DNA of 64,000 bases, taken from NCBI GenBank assembly GCA_019915135.1, contig JAHLMK010000008.1, positions 1,736,001 to 1,800,000 on the forward strand, given 5' to 3'. The notes beneath the pieces were generated by a model. The model was not told where the DNA came from, made no database searches, and worked only from the letters and a program-made list of their open reading frames with translations. The position numbers and the translations under genes are program-made. This stretch comes from Strobilurus pachycystidiatus (lineage: Eukaryota; Basidiomycota; Agaricomycetes; Agaricales; Physalacriaceae). This document shows positions 47,615 to 59,705 of the stretch, piece by piece. Each line of letters opens with the position of its first letter. Positions within the stretch are counted from its first letter, which is position 1.

Positions 47615-50600
47615 ATGGCTACCGCCAACGGCAATGGCCAGGCCAATCTGGACGCCCTGAAGCAGGACGAGCAGCAAAGTCGCGTCGCCGTACACTCCTT
47701 CGACCCCGACGCCTCTCCCGAAGAAAAGGGCGCCATCGCTGGACAGGCTCGAGACCAGCTCAAGAGTGTCACCGGAAAGTCTGCACCTTTGGAGCGAGGT
47801 ATGGCGGCGCACTGTACTCCAACCCCTGTATACTCATTCACGGGCGCAGAGGTCGCTTTCGACACAGGCAACTCGTCCGTTGTACCTACCATCACCATCA
47901 ACGGCACCAACACAGCACAGTCTCCAATCAAGCTCGATGACGTCCCCCCGGAACCTGTGGATTCAACTACAGACCCTTCCTCGCCTCCCGGTGCCCTCCC
48001 CGACGGCCCTGCGCCATCCATTCCTGACTGGTACCGTGTCGGGTGGCGTGCGGTGTCGGGAATCGACGACCCGGCTCTCCCTGAGGGTGCCGAAAAGGAC
48101 AAGGGTGTTCTAGAGCAGTTTATTTCTGACCAGTACTACGGCACGTGGTACCATAACGCTGCACTTATCGTCGCCGTACGTGTCATACCCCGCACTACCT
48201 ACTATCTCTCCTAACTGTCACTCGTACAGGCTGTCTTTGTCACCCATTTCCTAACACGTTTCCACTTCGGCTGGGGATGGCTGTTTATAGTGCTTGCCTT
48301 CTGCAACACCTATTATACAAGTTCGATGGAGCGCGTCCGTCGCAATGCACGCGATGACATACAGAGAGAGCTTGTCAAGACGCGTCTAGCCTCGGAACAC
48401 GAGTCCGCGGACTGGATGAACAACTTCCTCGATCGCTTCTGGCTTATTTATGAGCCCGTATTGTCCGCAACGATCATCAGCTCCGTGGACCAGGTCCTCA
48501 GCTCGTCTACTCCGGCATTCCTCGATTCATTACGCCTGACAACTTTCACTCTCGGGACAAAGGCACCACGCATCGACAAAGTTAGGACGTTCCCAAAGAC
48601 GCCTGATGACATCGTCATGATGGATTGGGGAATCTCGTTCACACCTAACGACATTTCCGATCTAACGCCCAGGCAAGCAGCCAGTAAGGTCAACCCAAAA
48701 GTGGTGCTACAAGTACGACTCGGAAAGGGTTTCGCCACTGCGGGCATGCCGATTTTGGTCGAGGATATCACTTTCAGTGGACTCATGCGGATCAGGATGA
48801 AGTTGATGTCCAACTTCCCTCATGTTCAACTAGTCGACATATGCTTCTTGGAAAAGCCCGTTATTGATTATGTGCTCAAACCCATTGGCGGCGAGACCTT
48901 CGGATTCGATATAGCAAATGTGAGTTTTTGAGTCTCACATTTTCGAGCTATCATCCTGAGAGCTCTATCAGATACCTGGCCTGTCGTCCTTCATTCGAGA
49001 CATGACACATTCCATTCTTGGGCCCATGATGTACGACCCTAACGTCTTTACCCTCAACCTCGAGCAAATGCTGTCGGGTACACCTTTGGATTCAGCTATC
49101 GGAGTTCTGCAAGTCACTGTGCAGTCCGCCCGTGGTATCAAGGGCGTAAAAATCAGTGGCGGTACTCCAGATCCATATGTATCTTTGACCATCAACAACC
49201 GCGCCGAGCTTGCGCGAACAAAGTACAAGAGCAACACGTACGTCCCCAGCTCATCAAGCCGCGACGTAGCCTTGAACTTATCTAGGTACAACCCGACCTG
49301 GATGGAAACCAAGTTCATTCTGATCAACTCGTTGACGGAAGCTCTTTTCCTGAACGTTTGGGACTACAACGACCACCGAAAGAATTCGCTCTTGGGCACA
49401 TCTACCTTCGAGTTATCCCGGCTGCAGGATGACGCCACACACGAAGGAATTGAATCTTCGATCCTCAAAGATGGCAAGGACAGGGGTCAGCTGCGATACG
49501 ACGTCTCTTTCTTCCCTGTTCTCAAGCCGGAGGAGGGTGCAGACGTCCCTGACACTAGTAAGTCTGTCTTTGTTGATGACTACCAAATGCTGATGTCGTC
49601 TAGGCGTTGGCATCGTTCGCCTCACCATCCACCAGGCCAAAGAACTGGATACTTCGAAATCATTGTCTGGCGATCTGAACCCATTGGCCAAGGTATTCCT
49701 CGGTGATAGCAAGAATCACATCCACGCCACGAAGAATTTCAAGCACACAAACAATCCTGTTTGGGAGTCTGCACATGAATTCATCTGCGCCCATAAGGCA
49801 ACGTCGGTCATCACGATCAAGGTCATCGACGACAGAGATATCTTCAAGGATCCCGTTATTGGGTACATGAGCATCAACTTAGAGGACCTTCTCTCCTCTA
49901 AGCAAGAGAACATCGATTGGTTCCCTCTCAGCAACTGCAAGTCGGGCAAAATACGGATTTCGGCTGACTGGAAGCCTTTGAACATGGCTGGAAGTCTGCA
50001 TGGCGCCGAGCAGTACACTCCCCCGATTGGTGTCGTTCGGCTTTTATTAGACCGCGCGACGGATGTCAAGAATGTCGAAGCGGCTCTTGGCGGCAAGGTA
50101 TGCTGACGTTCACATCTTTGACCACGACCTTTCACTGACCACCCGTCAGAGTGACCCATACACCCGTGTCTTGGTCAACAATGTGATCCTGGGACGGACA
50201 GAGGTTGTCAATAACAGTAAGTTCGTAACCTGTATACCTTGACATGTCGCTCATTGCTTCCAGATCTCAATCCTGTGTGGGATCAAATCGTCTACATACC
50301 AGGTGTGTTTTGGCACCCACGTTGTGGCCTGTTACACACCTTGCTGAATTTCTTTCAGTTCACTCTCTCAAGGAGACGATGCTGCTGGAATGTATGGACT
50401 ACCAGCATTTGACCAAAGTGTGTCTTCTGGTCCTTAGATCCTTCTCCTGCTCATCAATGTGCTGTAGGATCGTTCCCTTGGCTCCATCGAACTGCGCGTG
50501 TCCGATTTGGCGACAGAGAGTACAGATTCTGTCTACCCCTTCCAATCCACTGGGGTTAAGTCAGTGACCGATCCTCTACGCTTGGACAAGAGCGGAACCT

Positions 50601-52829
50601 TCAAAGGTCAACTGCATTATCGTGCTGAGTTCGTGCCGTCTATGAAGCTGAAAGGCGTCAAATTCGACGGGCATTCCAATGAAATGCAGCAAGCGGCTTC
50701 CCAGGATGAGGATGAGGGCGAAGGCGGCGTTGTACTTGACGACGACGCGTCCGACCACGACAAAGGTCAGGCCGTCCCTGAGGGTGTCACCATCAGTGGC
50801 CCCAAGGAGCACACGAAGGGTGCGAAGTCCACTGATACCACAGCCACCACTGCAACTACTGCGACGAAGACTACCACTGGAACTAAGACGAACGCTGAAA
50901 CTGCTGAAGAGGGTATCGAACTCAGTACCGAAGAGCTGTTATCGCATCGTGCGTTTCATCAATATGGTATCTGCTACCTACTAATCTTATGTTATAGAAT
51001 CTGGAATCATCATCTTCAATGTGGTGTCTGGGAAGCTTTCCAAGAAAGCGCGTGTCGAAGTACTTCTCGACGACGGTTACTGGCCTTGCTTCAGCACGAT
51101 ACGTTCGCGGAGCACCACAGCTCAATGGGACTATGTTGGCGAAGGTTTCCTCAAGGAGCTTGATTTCGGCCAGGTCTGGTTGAGGTTGAACGATGCCGAC
51201 GAAGGGGACAAGGACGATATCATAGCCGAGTGGCGGGGTGACGCGAAGGACTTCCTGAAAACAACTATGGTAAGCTCTTTCTGTGTTCTTAGTTATCTAT
51301 CTTTTCTCTGATCCTTTATCCAGGCTGGCCCTTCGGATTACACTCTTACTGGCGTAGGCGATGACCGGCTCTCTACCGTCACAATCGAGTCGCGATACGT
51401 GCCCGTGCCGGTCAAGCTTGAACCACGGGAGAGCATCAACAGTGCGTGAAAGCCTTATTTTGGGAGAACAATGCACGATAACTTGTATACTCAGACCAGG
51501 GAGTTCTCCGTCTCGATCTTATCAGTGGACGCGACATCATCGCTGCGGACAGAGGAGGTGAGCACGACGCAATTCATCATACAAGACTCTAACAATTTCG
51601 ATAGGGAAATCCGATCCTTACGCCGTCTTCTCTCTCAACGGACAGAAGGTTTTCAAGTCTCAAACCAAGAAGAAGACGCTCAATCCGGAGTGGAATGAAG
51701 AGTTTATGGTGTCTGTGGTACGTCCAGGCTATTCTCCTTCGACTTGCCAGTAACAAGATACATTTTTGTAGCCATCTCGGGTCGGGGCTAACTTCACTGT
51801 GGAGATCTTCGACTGGAATCAGCTTGAACAGGCCAAGAGTCTCGGTGAAGGTAGAATTGACTTGGCCGAAATCGAGCCGTTCGAGGCTAGGGAACAGGAA
51901 ATCCACCTTGTATCAGCGAAGCACGGAAAGAAGGGCAGCATCCACATCCGCATGATGTTCCAACCAGAAATCATCGCCAAGTCGAGGCAAAAGACATCGA
52001 CTTTCTCGTCTGCCGGTCGTGCAGTGACGCAGATAGGCGGTCTTCCAGTTTCCGCAGGGAAAGGTGTCATCCACGGGATTACCGGACTATTCGGCAGCAA
52101 GGACGGCGGAGGCCGTAGCGATATTCCTCCTGTACCAAGCGCACCGGCGGGCCAAGCGTCGCATCCCATCGGCCAGCCAGACGCTGACGGTGCTACAGCG
52201 TTCCCTCCAGCAAGATCCGTGGCCTCTGTGGAGGGCGGTGCGCAGGAACCCGGCACTCTGAAGGTGACGGCAATTGACGCAAAAGATCTTTCTGGTGGCG
52301 ACACCAAGCCATATGTCACCATCCGAGTCGGTGACCGAGAAGTGAAGACCAAGCATGTAGGCAAAACGACAATCCCCGAGTGGTAGGTGCTCTCTGTCTG
52401 GACAATGCTTCGCCGGACTGGCTAACGGTGAACGCTAGGAACGAATCGTTCACATTTGCTGCTAGTCCTCTCACCCCAAAACTGTTTGTGTGGATTCACG
52501 ACCACAAGACGCTTGGAAAGGACAAACTTCTTGGAGACGGCGAAATAGATGTGCGTGTGTTGTGCAGTCGCTGGACAGGTACTGACAGGTGCTTTTAGAT
52601 TTGGCGACACATCCAAGCGGACAGTGTCTCTGGTGCGGACGTCTTGTGTGAGCTTCGAGACGGCCAAGGGCTGTTGAAGGTCCGACTTGAGTTTGATCCA
52701 ACGTCGCATCCGTTGATGCGATCGTCAATGTCATCGAGAGAGAACGTCAACAGAACGGCATCGATTGCTTCGCCGTCACGATTCAGCATCAGAGGCAAAC
52801 GTCCCGGGGTAGAGAATGATGATGATTGA
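47615..52829 (+). CDS. Tricalbin (extended synaptotagmin) with SMP and multiple C2 domains
   Basis: An ER-plasma membrane tether and lipid-transfer protein. After a disordered N-terminus, a hydrophobic hairpin (AVFVTHFLTRFHFGWGWLF) anchors it in the ER. The SMP domain follows (ESADWMNNFLDRFWLIYEPV...PGLSSFIRDMTHSILGPMMY). C2 domains lie at about 49.1-49.5 kb (GVLQVTVQSARGIKGVKI), 49.6-50.0 kb (VGIVRLTIHQAKELDTS), 50.0-50.65 kb (IGVVRLLLDRATDVKNVE), 51.45-51.96 kb (GVLRLDLISGRDIIAADRGG) and 52.25-52.75 kb (GTLKVTAIDAKDLSGGDTK). A Thr-rich repeat sits near 50.84 kb. About 1,480 residues and over ten introns, all in frame. Confidence 0.93.
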
Positions 52830-53060
52830 TTAGTTTGGCTTTTGTATCCCTAGTACTAGTACCATGGACATTATGCGTAAGGACTCATTACTTAATTTAC
52901 CACTTCTGCAGTTGTACCAAGACTGCTCGAGGCCAGTGCAGTGGGGCAGTGCCTTTTTATGGGGGTATCAGAGGTCTAGACAAGGTACGCAGCGTGGGCA
53001 ATTTGGTAAAACGATGATGATGATCGGTTGGGGGAATTTGTATCTTTGTGTTCATTCTCC

Positions 53061-54432
53061 ATGTCTGATAAACCGGTGTCCGTCATCCCGTTGTTGTCGC
53101 GGGCACTGCATAGAATCCGGTCGACGCCACCCAGGATCATCGCTTCTCCTCCCACGCAGCCGCGACGAGCAGCAGTAGCGATCATCATACGCGTCGTGCC
53201 ATCCCCAGACGCCAATCTTCCGAGCACTTCGACTGCACCCCCCGCCCTCACGGAATTCTTCCAGCTTGACTGGGTAGTTGACCCGAATGCTCGCGCCGAA
53301 GTCCTTTTCCTGCAAAGAGAGAATCCTGTCGCGGAGGACGGCTCCGTCGCGAAAGCCAATCCCAGAGCTAAAGAAGCACACGTCGCTTTTCCGGGTGGAA
53401 GGACCGATCCTGACGATGAAGGAGGTGCATACACTGGTGCGCTCGACCCACCGCTTCCTGCGTCTGACCACTGACATCTGCTCGCACCCAGCTCTGCGCC
53501 AGACTTGGGAGGAGATTGGCCTGGACCTTGCCGAGAAGGACTACATGTGCATCGGCCAACTCGACGACCGCGAAATCACAACATCGCTCGGCAAGCGTCT
53601 GCTCATGATACTCTCGCCCTTCGTCTTCCTCCAGGTGTCCCCCCACGCTCCAGCTCCAGATCCAGTCCCAACCACAACGCTGCACTGGGTTCCTCTGACG
53701 TCCCTCGTCTCTGCCAACCCCCAGCCGCGTTGGTCCAATGTGACCGTTGATGCCGCGTCGCGACTCGCGCCCAAGCATTCCACGGCACTGCGTCTGCTCG
53801 TACGGGTCCTCATTGGCAGCATGGAGTTCCCCGCCATCGTCTTGGAGAACAGAACTTCACCACATGTGCTCAAGCTATGGGGCCTGTCGCTGGGAATGAC
53901 GCTGGACTTGATGTCCTACATGATACTTCCCACCCCTTCTTCAAAGAGCGAGGCCGACCTCAAATTCAACGTCAACAGCGGTCGCTCGTCCCCTCTCTCT
54001 CCAGTCATGTATCTGCCTTACCAGAGTGAAGGCATGCACATGGAAGTCGTCGCACCCAGCCTGGCCAGTGTCTTCCCTCGGTTTTCGTATCCTGACGTGA
54101 ATTTCTGGATTTGGTGAGCTTATCGATGCCTGTGGCCATGGTGAGGTATCTTATGACGATGACAGGATATTTGGCAAGCGATACCGGGAAGTGATCCGAG
54201 GATGGGAAGCAAGTGTACGCGCCGGAGGAGCAAACGACAGGAGGTATGTGAAGTCAAACTGTTCCATGTTGTACGCGTCCTGATGACCTTGTCTAGAATC
54301 AACTGGTCCGGTTCCGCGTTGAGCACCTTCTATGCTGCGATTCGCAAAGCTCTAGTTGTCGTCATCGTCGCCCGCGCTCTCGGTATCATATGTGGATTTG
54401 CGTTCGCCGGCTGGTGGATTTTTGCAGCTTGA
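53061..54432 (+). CDS. NUDIX hydrolase (coenzyme A diphosphatase-like) with C-terminal membrane segment
   Basis: Hydrolyses a nucleoside diphosphate-linked compound; fungal relatives resemble Pcd1-type CoA diphosphatases. The Nudix box region reads AFPGGRTDPDDEGGAYT across a short intron to ALRQTWEEIGLDL. The canonical REXXEEXG becomes RQTWEEIG, so one metal-binding-box Glu is Gln. Downstream, the conserved DDREITTSLGKRLLMILSPF follows. The C-terminus carries a hydrophobic helix (LVVVIVARALGIICGFAFAGWWIF), suggesting membrane attachment. About 420 residues from the ATG at 53061. The family is clear; the substrate is inferred. Confidence 0.82.
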
Positions 54433-54521
54433 GAGGACGGTTTCATTATCATTTCAGGATATTGGTCCATAGGCACAACTTTGTAGACATGGGAGGATCG
54501 TAGAGTTGGAATCTATGTAAG

Positions 54522-55768
54522 TTATCTGGTAACATGCAGTATCCAGCCATGACGGTCAGGATTAACGGAAATTCCGTTGAACGACATGTTCAAACCCAAG
54601 AAGTCGCGTCGAAGAATGTGTCCGCCAATTTGGTGTTCATTGTGTAGACGCCAATGACTGACGTTCAAGGCGGCTTCACGAGTACGTTCGTCCCATTCCT
54701 CGAAGTCTTCCCGCGACACTCTCTGTTGAAAGTGCTCATGGATCCCTGAGAGTAGGTCGTTGCAGCGGATGCCCTCTGGGTTGATGATCATTATTCGCCT
54801 GTGTGGCATAGGCTGGCCATCGATATGCAACGCATTAATGGCCATGTGTGTAAGGAAGGGAAAGGTTGCTGGTTGACAACTGTCTGCAGGCGAGAGCGGA
54901 ATGAAGGCATCGGGATCCTCAAGATTAGTTATGAGAACTGCAGTTGGAGCTTGGCCGACGTCCCAATGAATGGCGGGTGGACCGACAACGTTGTGTATGA
55001 GCCAGGGATTCAGATAGCATTCCCAGGGGAATGGCAATGCTGCCCTGGGATCGGGTCTCTTCCAGCGTCTGGGTCGAGGTGGGATGGCCGGATGGTGGAC
55101 ACCAGATATCCAACGCTGAGGATATTGTGTTCCGCCTGCGAAATAAGCTTTCGTCTTCGTGGAACAGTGGTAAAAGCTTGCCTGGACTCCTCAACCAGTT
55201 GCACAGCTCATCGACACTCGGAAGCACGATACTTCGGCGTATCGATGCAGGAGCTGTCATTATCGGCAATGAATAGCCATTGCCAGAAAGACAAGGGTCA
55301 CTTACACTGGTTATTTACGTAGACCTGGTTTATCTGAGGCTGAGCGTAATAGCCCCAAGCCTTCCATTCTGAGAGTGGTGGCGGTTCATATCGCGGTCGT
55401 GGAGGATCCAATTCGTAGGGATGATACAGTGGTATCTCATGAGTAATAACTAACCTGTCAAGGCCTGCCGGCGGAATGATTGATTCCTGCTAGTCGCGTC
55501 AAGGAGGGATTCACAACTCACGAAGAAGCCTTCTCAGCCATCGAATGATGACATTCCTCTCGTGGGCGCGAACATCGAAGTACTTGAGTTTGAGCTTGTA
55601 CGGAGGCGCCTTGGGGGGCGTCCAGTGTTCGTCGTAAGCGTACGGATAAGCCTCATTGGGCAACGCGATGGTAGATGCAACCGGAGATGGCTCCCATTCC
55701 TTGTTAAGATCCACGACAGGGCGGTAATATCCGCCATGTATATTATGGCGTCCTCGGGGCTTCTCCAT
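54522..55768 (-). CDS. DUF6699-like fungal protein
   Basis: An uncharacterised fungal protein of roughly 340 residues. The start MEKPRGRHNIHGGYYRPVVD and a Pro/Tyr-rich N-terminal region (PPLSEWKAWGYYAQPQINQV) precede the conserved C-terminal domain. That domain has ECYLNPWLIHNVVGPPAIHW, ATFPFLTHMAINALHIDGQP, IMIINPEGIRCNDLLSGIHE and FLGLNMSFNGISVNPDRHGW, the pattern I associate with DUF6699 proteins. No catalytic motif is visible and function is unknown. The stop is at 54522; middle exons are approximate. Confidence 0.68.
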
Positions 55769-56220
55769 AGACAAGCAAGAGGTTGTGAGATGAGTGAAAT
55801 GCCCGGGGTTACTTAGGAGATGATCAGCACCGCCGTAAGCCAAAACCTATAACTTATAAGGGATGGGAACGAGGTCGCCACGAGGCCAGGCTGTACAGTA
55901 TCAGAACACTCTCTGTTTTCCATATGCACAGCACCCAAGTCAGAACAAAGAGAGACAACATAACGGACGAGATAGGATGAAAGACAGCTAGCACACCTTG
56001 TCCGATCGCGAACAAGCCATTGTCATGCCGGTCGGCATTCCGGACGCTCAGCTCGACTCGACCTCTGCTCGACCTCAACGATAGACCAAGTCATTATAGA
56101 CTCGGAAGGATCAGCGCGGAGTCTCAGACTACTGTTCTGTGCGCAAAGGTAATCTATTGCTGATCAAGCGCCTCGTAACCTAGGGTCGTGATACTGAACT
56201 TGTTGCCGTTCTCCATCATC
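55769..56220. other. Divergent intergenic region
   Basis: A 452-bp gap between the DUF6699-like and F-box gene starts. A 74-codon minus-strand ORF at 55854-56078 has a hydrophobic stretch but no support as a gene. It probably holds both promoters. Confidence 0.4.
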
Positions 56221-57971
56221 ATGGCCCACGAGTCCATGTCGATCATGAGCATCCCGCGAGAGGTGCTTCAGAGCATTCTCGCGCTATGCGATGCCTCGTC
56301 TGTCTCTAGCTTCTCAATGACTTCCTCGTCCTTCCACCATCTAGTTTATCACTCCGAGGACAATTTCCTGTGGCGGGAGCTCATCATTCGGGGTTGGGGA
56401 GATCCACGGGCCAGCACCTCTTTGGCTCTTACCACTGACGATGCGGACTGGAAGTCTCTTCTCCAGAACAGGATACGCGCCGAGAAGATTGCCAACTCGA
56501 AGGAACAGTGTGCGGATGACGTCCGATTTGCGGCAGAAACGTTCATCGACATAATTGCAACATCAGAGCCGTATACTGAGGACGCCGAGACGCTCTCTCC
56601 TGGACTGGGACGGTTATCTGCTATCCTGCGCTCGTCGAGCATCCTCCACCACCTATACCCCGGCGACCCAGCCCTCGACCAGCTGCTCGCGCGCCTGAAG
56701 GTGTACTTCATCCTGTCCGACGGTGACGGGGACGAGGAGGAGGAGGATGACGGTGTTCCCTCTGAAGCCCAGCGGAACCGGAGCCGCTGCTTCACATACG
56801 ATCTAAGCCGTTACAGCATGCAGAGCAGGTGGGGTCCTTATCTCGCAGATGGAAGCGAATGGCGTAGGATGGTAGTTGACTCAGAAGGCATTCCGACACT
56901 TACTACTAGAGGCGATGCTCGCGTCAATTGGGAACACCTTCATCACTTGATGACTGTTGTCTGGTCCAACCTAGCTGAACTTCCCCTTCGCTGGTCGGAG
57001 GTCCGTCCTCGCGTGGGACTAGAGGCGGTACGAGCGCGTTCGGCGCCGGCCACCTTTACAACTGAAGATTGGGCAGGCATTGAAGGTTCGTACTTCCATT
57101 TCTCTGAACAATACAAGCAGTATGACTGCTGATTTAGGCTGCTGGAGGCGTTACGTCTGTTTTATGGACTACCGGGATTTATTCGGTGCGTCGGAGTACT
57201 CCTCGCTTGAATGTGTTACATGTGTTCACCTCTTGTCCTAGCTTTCAATGTCAGCGCAAACCGAAAACTTGGGTCATCCGACTGATTTCTCTCGCTTGCA
57301 GTTCTCAAACACATTCCGTGGACCCCGTCATATCGCATATTTTCAAGAAAATCCCCGCTTCCGGGAAGCAACGCGTCTCATACAGGTGAATCTGAAAGTA
57401 GTGAGGCGTGACGAACTGCTGCATTGTCCCGACGTTGTTGGTCCCGTTCCCTTTCCCGACTATCCACCCATCTTCTTCAATGGATCGTCTCGCGGCGTAA
57501 ATGGGAACGAATCAATGATTGAAGGCATAGCCAGAATGGCCGAAGACGGGACAGTTCGCTATCGTTTTGTGAGTTTCCTTCACTTTGGGTTCCGGAAGGA
57601 GTAAGCGTTGATTCCTAGTGGGAAAAGGTCTCGATTTATGATAGTGCCACGCAATGGAGGTGGGTCGAGATGTTTCTCATATACAGGTCCAATGTACTCA
57701 CGCGTCCGGTCAGCTCCGAGGGAGTGCAAGTAGGCAATGTAGGATGCGCCGCAGGTGTCGTTGGTGTATGGACGACTACCATGCACGACGAAGGTGTGTC
57801 TGGCACGATATATCGTCTACAGCGTTGTGCTGACAGACTTCCTGCAGGCGATCCAGTGGGTGAGGCTGCCAACCTTTTCGACACTTACTCCAACTTATCG
57901 CTTGCATAGGACCATTCTGGCTCTGGAAAGTCAACGAGGACTATCCCCAGGAGGTCGTCGATCACATCTAA
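56221..57971 (+). CDS. F-box domain protein
   Basis: A probable substrate receptor of an SCF ubiquitin ligase. The F-box lies near residues 10-50 (MSIPREVLQSILALCDASSV...LWRELIIRGWGDP). The middle has an acidic run (DGDGDEEEEDDG) and WRRYVCFMDYRDLF. The C-terminal part (NTFRGPRHIAYFQENPRFRE, YPPIFFNGSSRGVNGNESMI, GVWTTTMHDEGDPVGPFWLW) looks like the sandwich-type domain found C-terminal in many basidiomycete F-box proteins. The start at 56221 is the first ATG before the F-box. About 500 residues; the last exon ends EVVDHI with a TAA at 57969-57971. Confidence 0.8.
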
Positions 57972-58075
57972 CATATTCATTTCAAGATCGAGTTACTCAA
58001 AATTCAAGTTCCGTTGTTACATTTTCATTTGTACAAACAGCTATCAAAACAGACTAGACCCATCCAGAGCAAACC

Positions 58076-59149
58076 TCAGACTAAGGTGTTCTTGAAGAAA
58101 TCAACAAGGCGAGTATAGACGTCCTCAAACCTACAACCCGCATAGTCGGTGATATGTTTCGAAGCAAAGTGAGTGACTTACTCTTTGAGATTTTCTTCGT
58201 TCTTGAGATCAGCGCGCGCAGCGGCCCATCCGTGGAACCTTGAAACGTAAGAGATGCTGCTTGTAATTTGAAGAATGACTTCACTCACATGTTGGTGTAG
58301 TTCTTCGATTCGCACTTACTGGCAAACGGCTTCTTCGAGATGATATCAACGATCTTCTCGTACTGTACATGGCGTGAGACTCGAACAAAAGGAGGGGCCG
58401 CAATAAACGCACTTCGTCGACCGGTTCATCTTTGGAGATGAACATGGCCAGTGGAACGGTCAACTTGTTAGCATCCTCTACAGACAACATGCTGCGACCT
58501 CGATCAGAAATCACCGGTACACTCTCCAAAGAGTATTGCTTACGCAGGATGAAGAATGGATATAGCACTGAACGGCGTTCCTTCACCGCCAGAAAGTACA
58601 GCTACTTTGCCACCTGCGGCACAACATTCAGTAAGAAGCAAGGCAAAAACTGCCTAGCGCTCACCCCAGCACATCCCATAGACCCCGACATTCTTGACGC
58701 CGTTGGCTTTGAGAGACTCGCCGAACGCCGTGAGCTTCTTGAGATTGGCCGGGGGGCTAGCAGTACTGCCAAAGAACGCTTGGAGATCTTCCTTGTCCTG
58801 ATCGCTCTTGGGGGGGAACTTGCCAATATCGAAGGCACCATCAGGATGGAAAAAGTCGGGCATGTAGACGGTGGTTTTCAAGGTGGAGGCGATGATGTCG
58901 GCACCTTGTTGGGTCTGAGGATAGTACCCAAAGATATCGTAGATGGAAACGATGGCATTGTCGCTGGTCGCAGGCCCAGTGATGTACACCTGGGAATGAG
59001 CGGGCGGGGTCAGCTTTGCGCTTCGGTGATATCTGATATCATACTCTGTCGAAGCCTCCGAATGACTTGATGGTACCTTTGGGTGTGTAGTCGGATTGCA
59101 CGGGAGGGATTGAGCAGCAGGCTTGGTTTGTGTTGTGAATGGTAGACAT
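58076..59149 (-). CDS. Dienelactone hydrolase family protein
   Basis: An alpha/beta-hydrolase of about 270 residues, related to carboxymethylenebutenolidase; the natural substrate is unknown. The start MSTIHNTNQACCSIPPVQSD and GTIKSFGGFDRVYITGP fit the family. The nucleophile Cys is in GVYGMCWGGK, the His in NYTNMFHGWAAAR, and AIVSIYDIFGYYPQTQQGAD is the conserved N-terminal strand block. The end reads LVDFFKNTLV with a TGA at 58076-58078. Introns join in frame. Confidence 0.87.
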
Positions 59150-59392
59150 TCTGGCGATTGGTTGGCGATTGAGATGATGAAGGATAGAACGCAAGCGTAA
59201 CATAACTTTCGATGACGCACGGACTTAGTGATCGAAACTTCATCATGCACGTGATCCGATCGCCCTATTTATTCACCGGGGGTTTTTTTCTCTTTCGTTT
59301 TTACCACCACCGCTGTGTCACTTCCAAGTGCGCAGCAACTCTCGAGTCTGCCTCATAGCTCAGGGTACTCGCTGTGGCTGTAAAGATGGACG
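59150..59392. other. Gap between dienelactone hydrolase start and retrotransposon LTR
   Basis: A 243-bp stretch with pyrimidine-rich promoter-like sequence for the minus-strand hydrolase gene. The element appears to have inserted upstream of that gene's promoter. Confidence 0.45.
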
Positions 59393-59675
59393 TGTAAGTC
59401 TTGGCCCCGAGTTGCTTAGTTCCCACAAGCTACGCACAACAGAGTTATACAATTGTGTAGCTAACAGAAGGGATACAAGCGGTTCGGGGTGAAGATAGAT
59501 ACCCATACGAGATGTAGCCGACGAGTATATATACTAAATTGTAGGAAAAACATGTGAAAAAGAACGGGTAGGAAACATAACCGGAACATGAGGTGTGAGT
59601 ACAACGAGGCGTAAGTAGCCATAAAAGGAAGGATCATACGGCGGTAGAAGAGGCACCTCAGGCGCAGCCGTTACA
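59393..59675 (-). repeat. 3' LTR of the chromovirus
   Basis: 283 bp bounded by the perfect 5-bp inverted ends TGTAA...TTACA. On the minus strand it starts TGTAACGGCTGCGCC directly after a G-rich tract and contains a TATA-like TAGTATATATACTCG (about 59520-59535). An alternative outer end using TGTAA at 59379 is possible. Confidence 0.65.
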
Positions 59676-59687
59676 CCCGCCCCAACC
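59676..59687 (-). other. Polypurine tract
   Basis: The minus strand reads GGTTGGGGCGGG immediately before the LTR, the position where plus-strand DNA synthesis of LTR elements is primed. Confidence 0.6.
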
Positions 59688-59705
59688 AGATTAGCACCAG
59701 GGATG

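Noticed and set aside
55854..56078. 74-codon minus-strand ORF with a hydrophobic stretch
   Set aside because: It lies in the divergent promoter gap, has no family resemblance and no splice continuity with the neighbouring gene.
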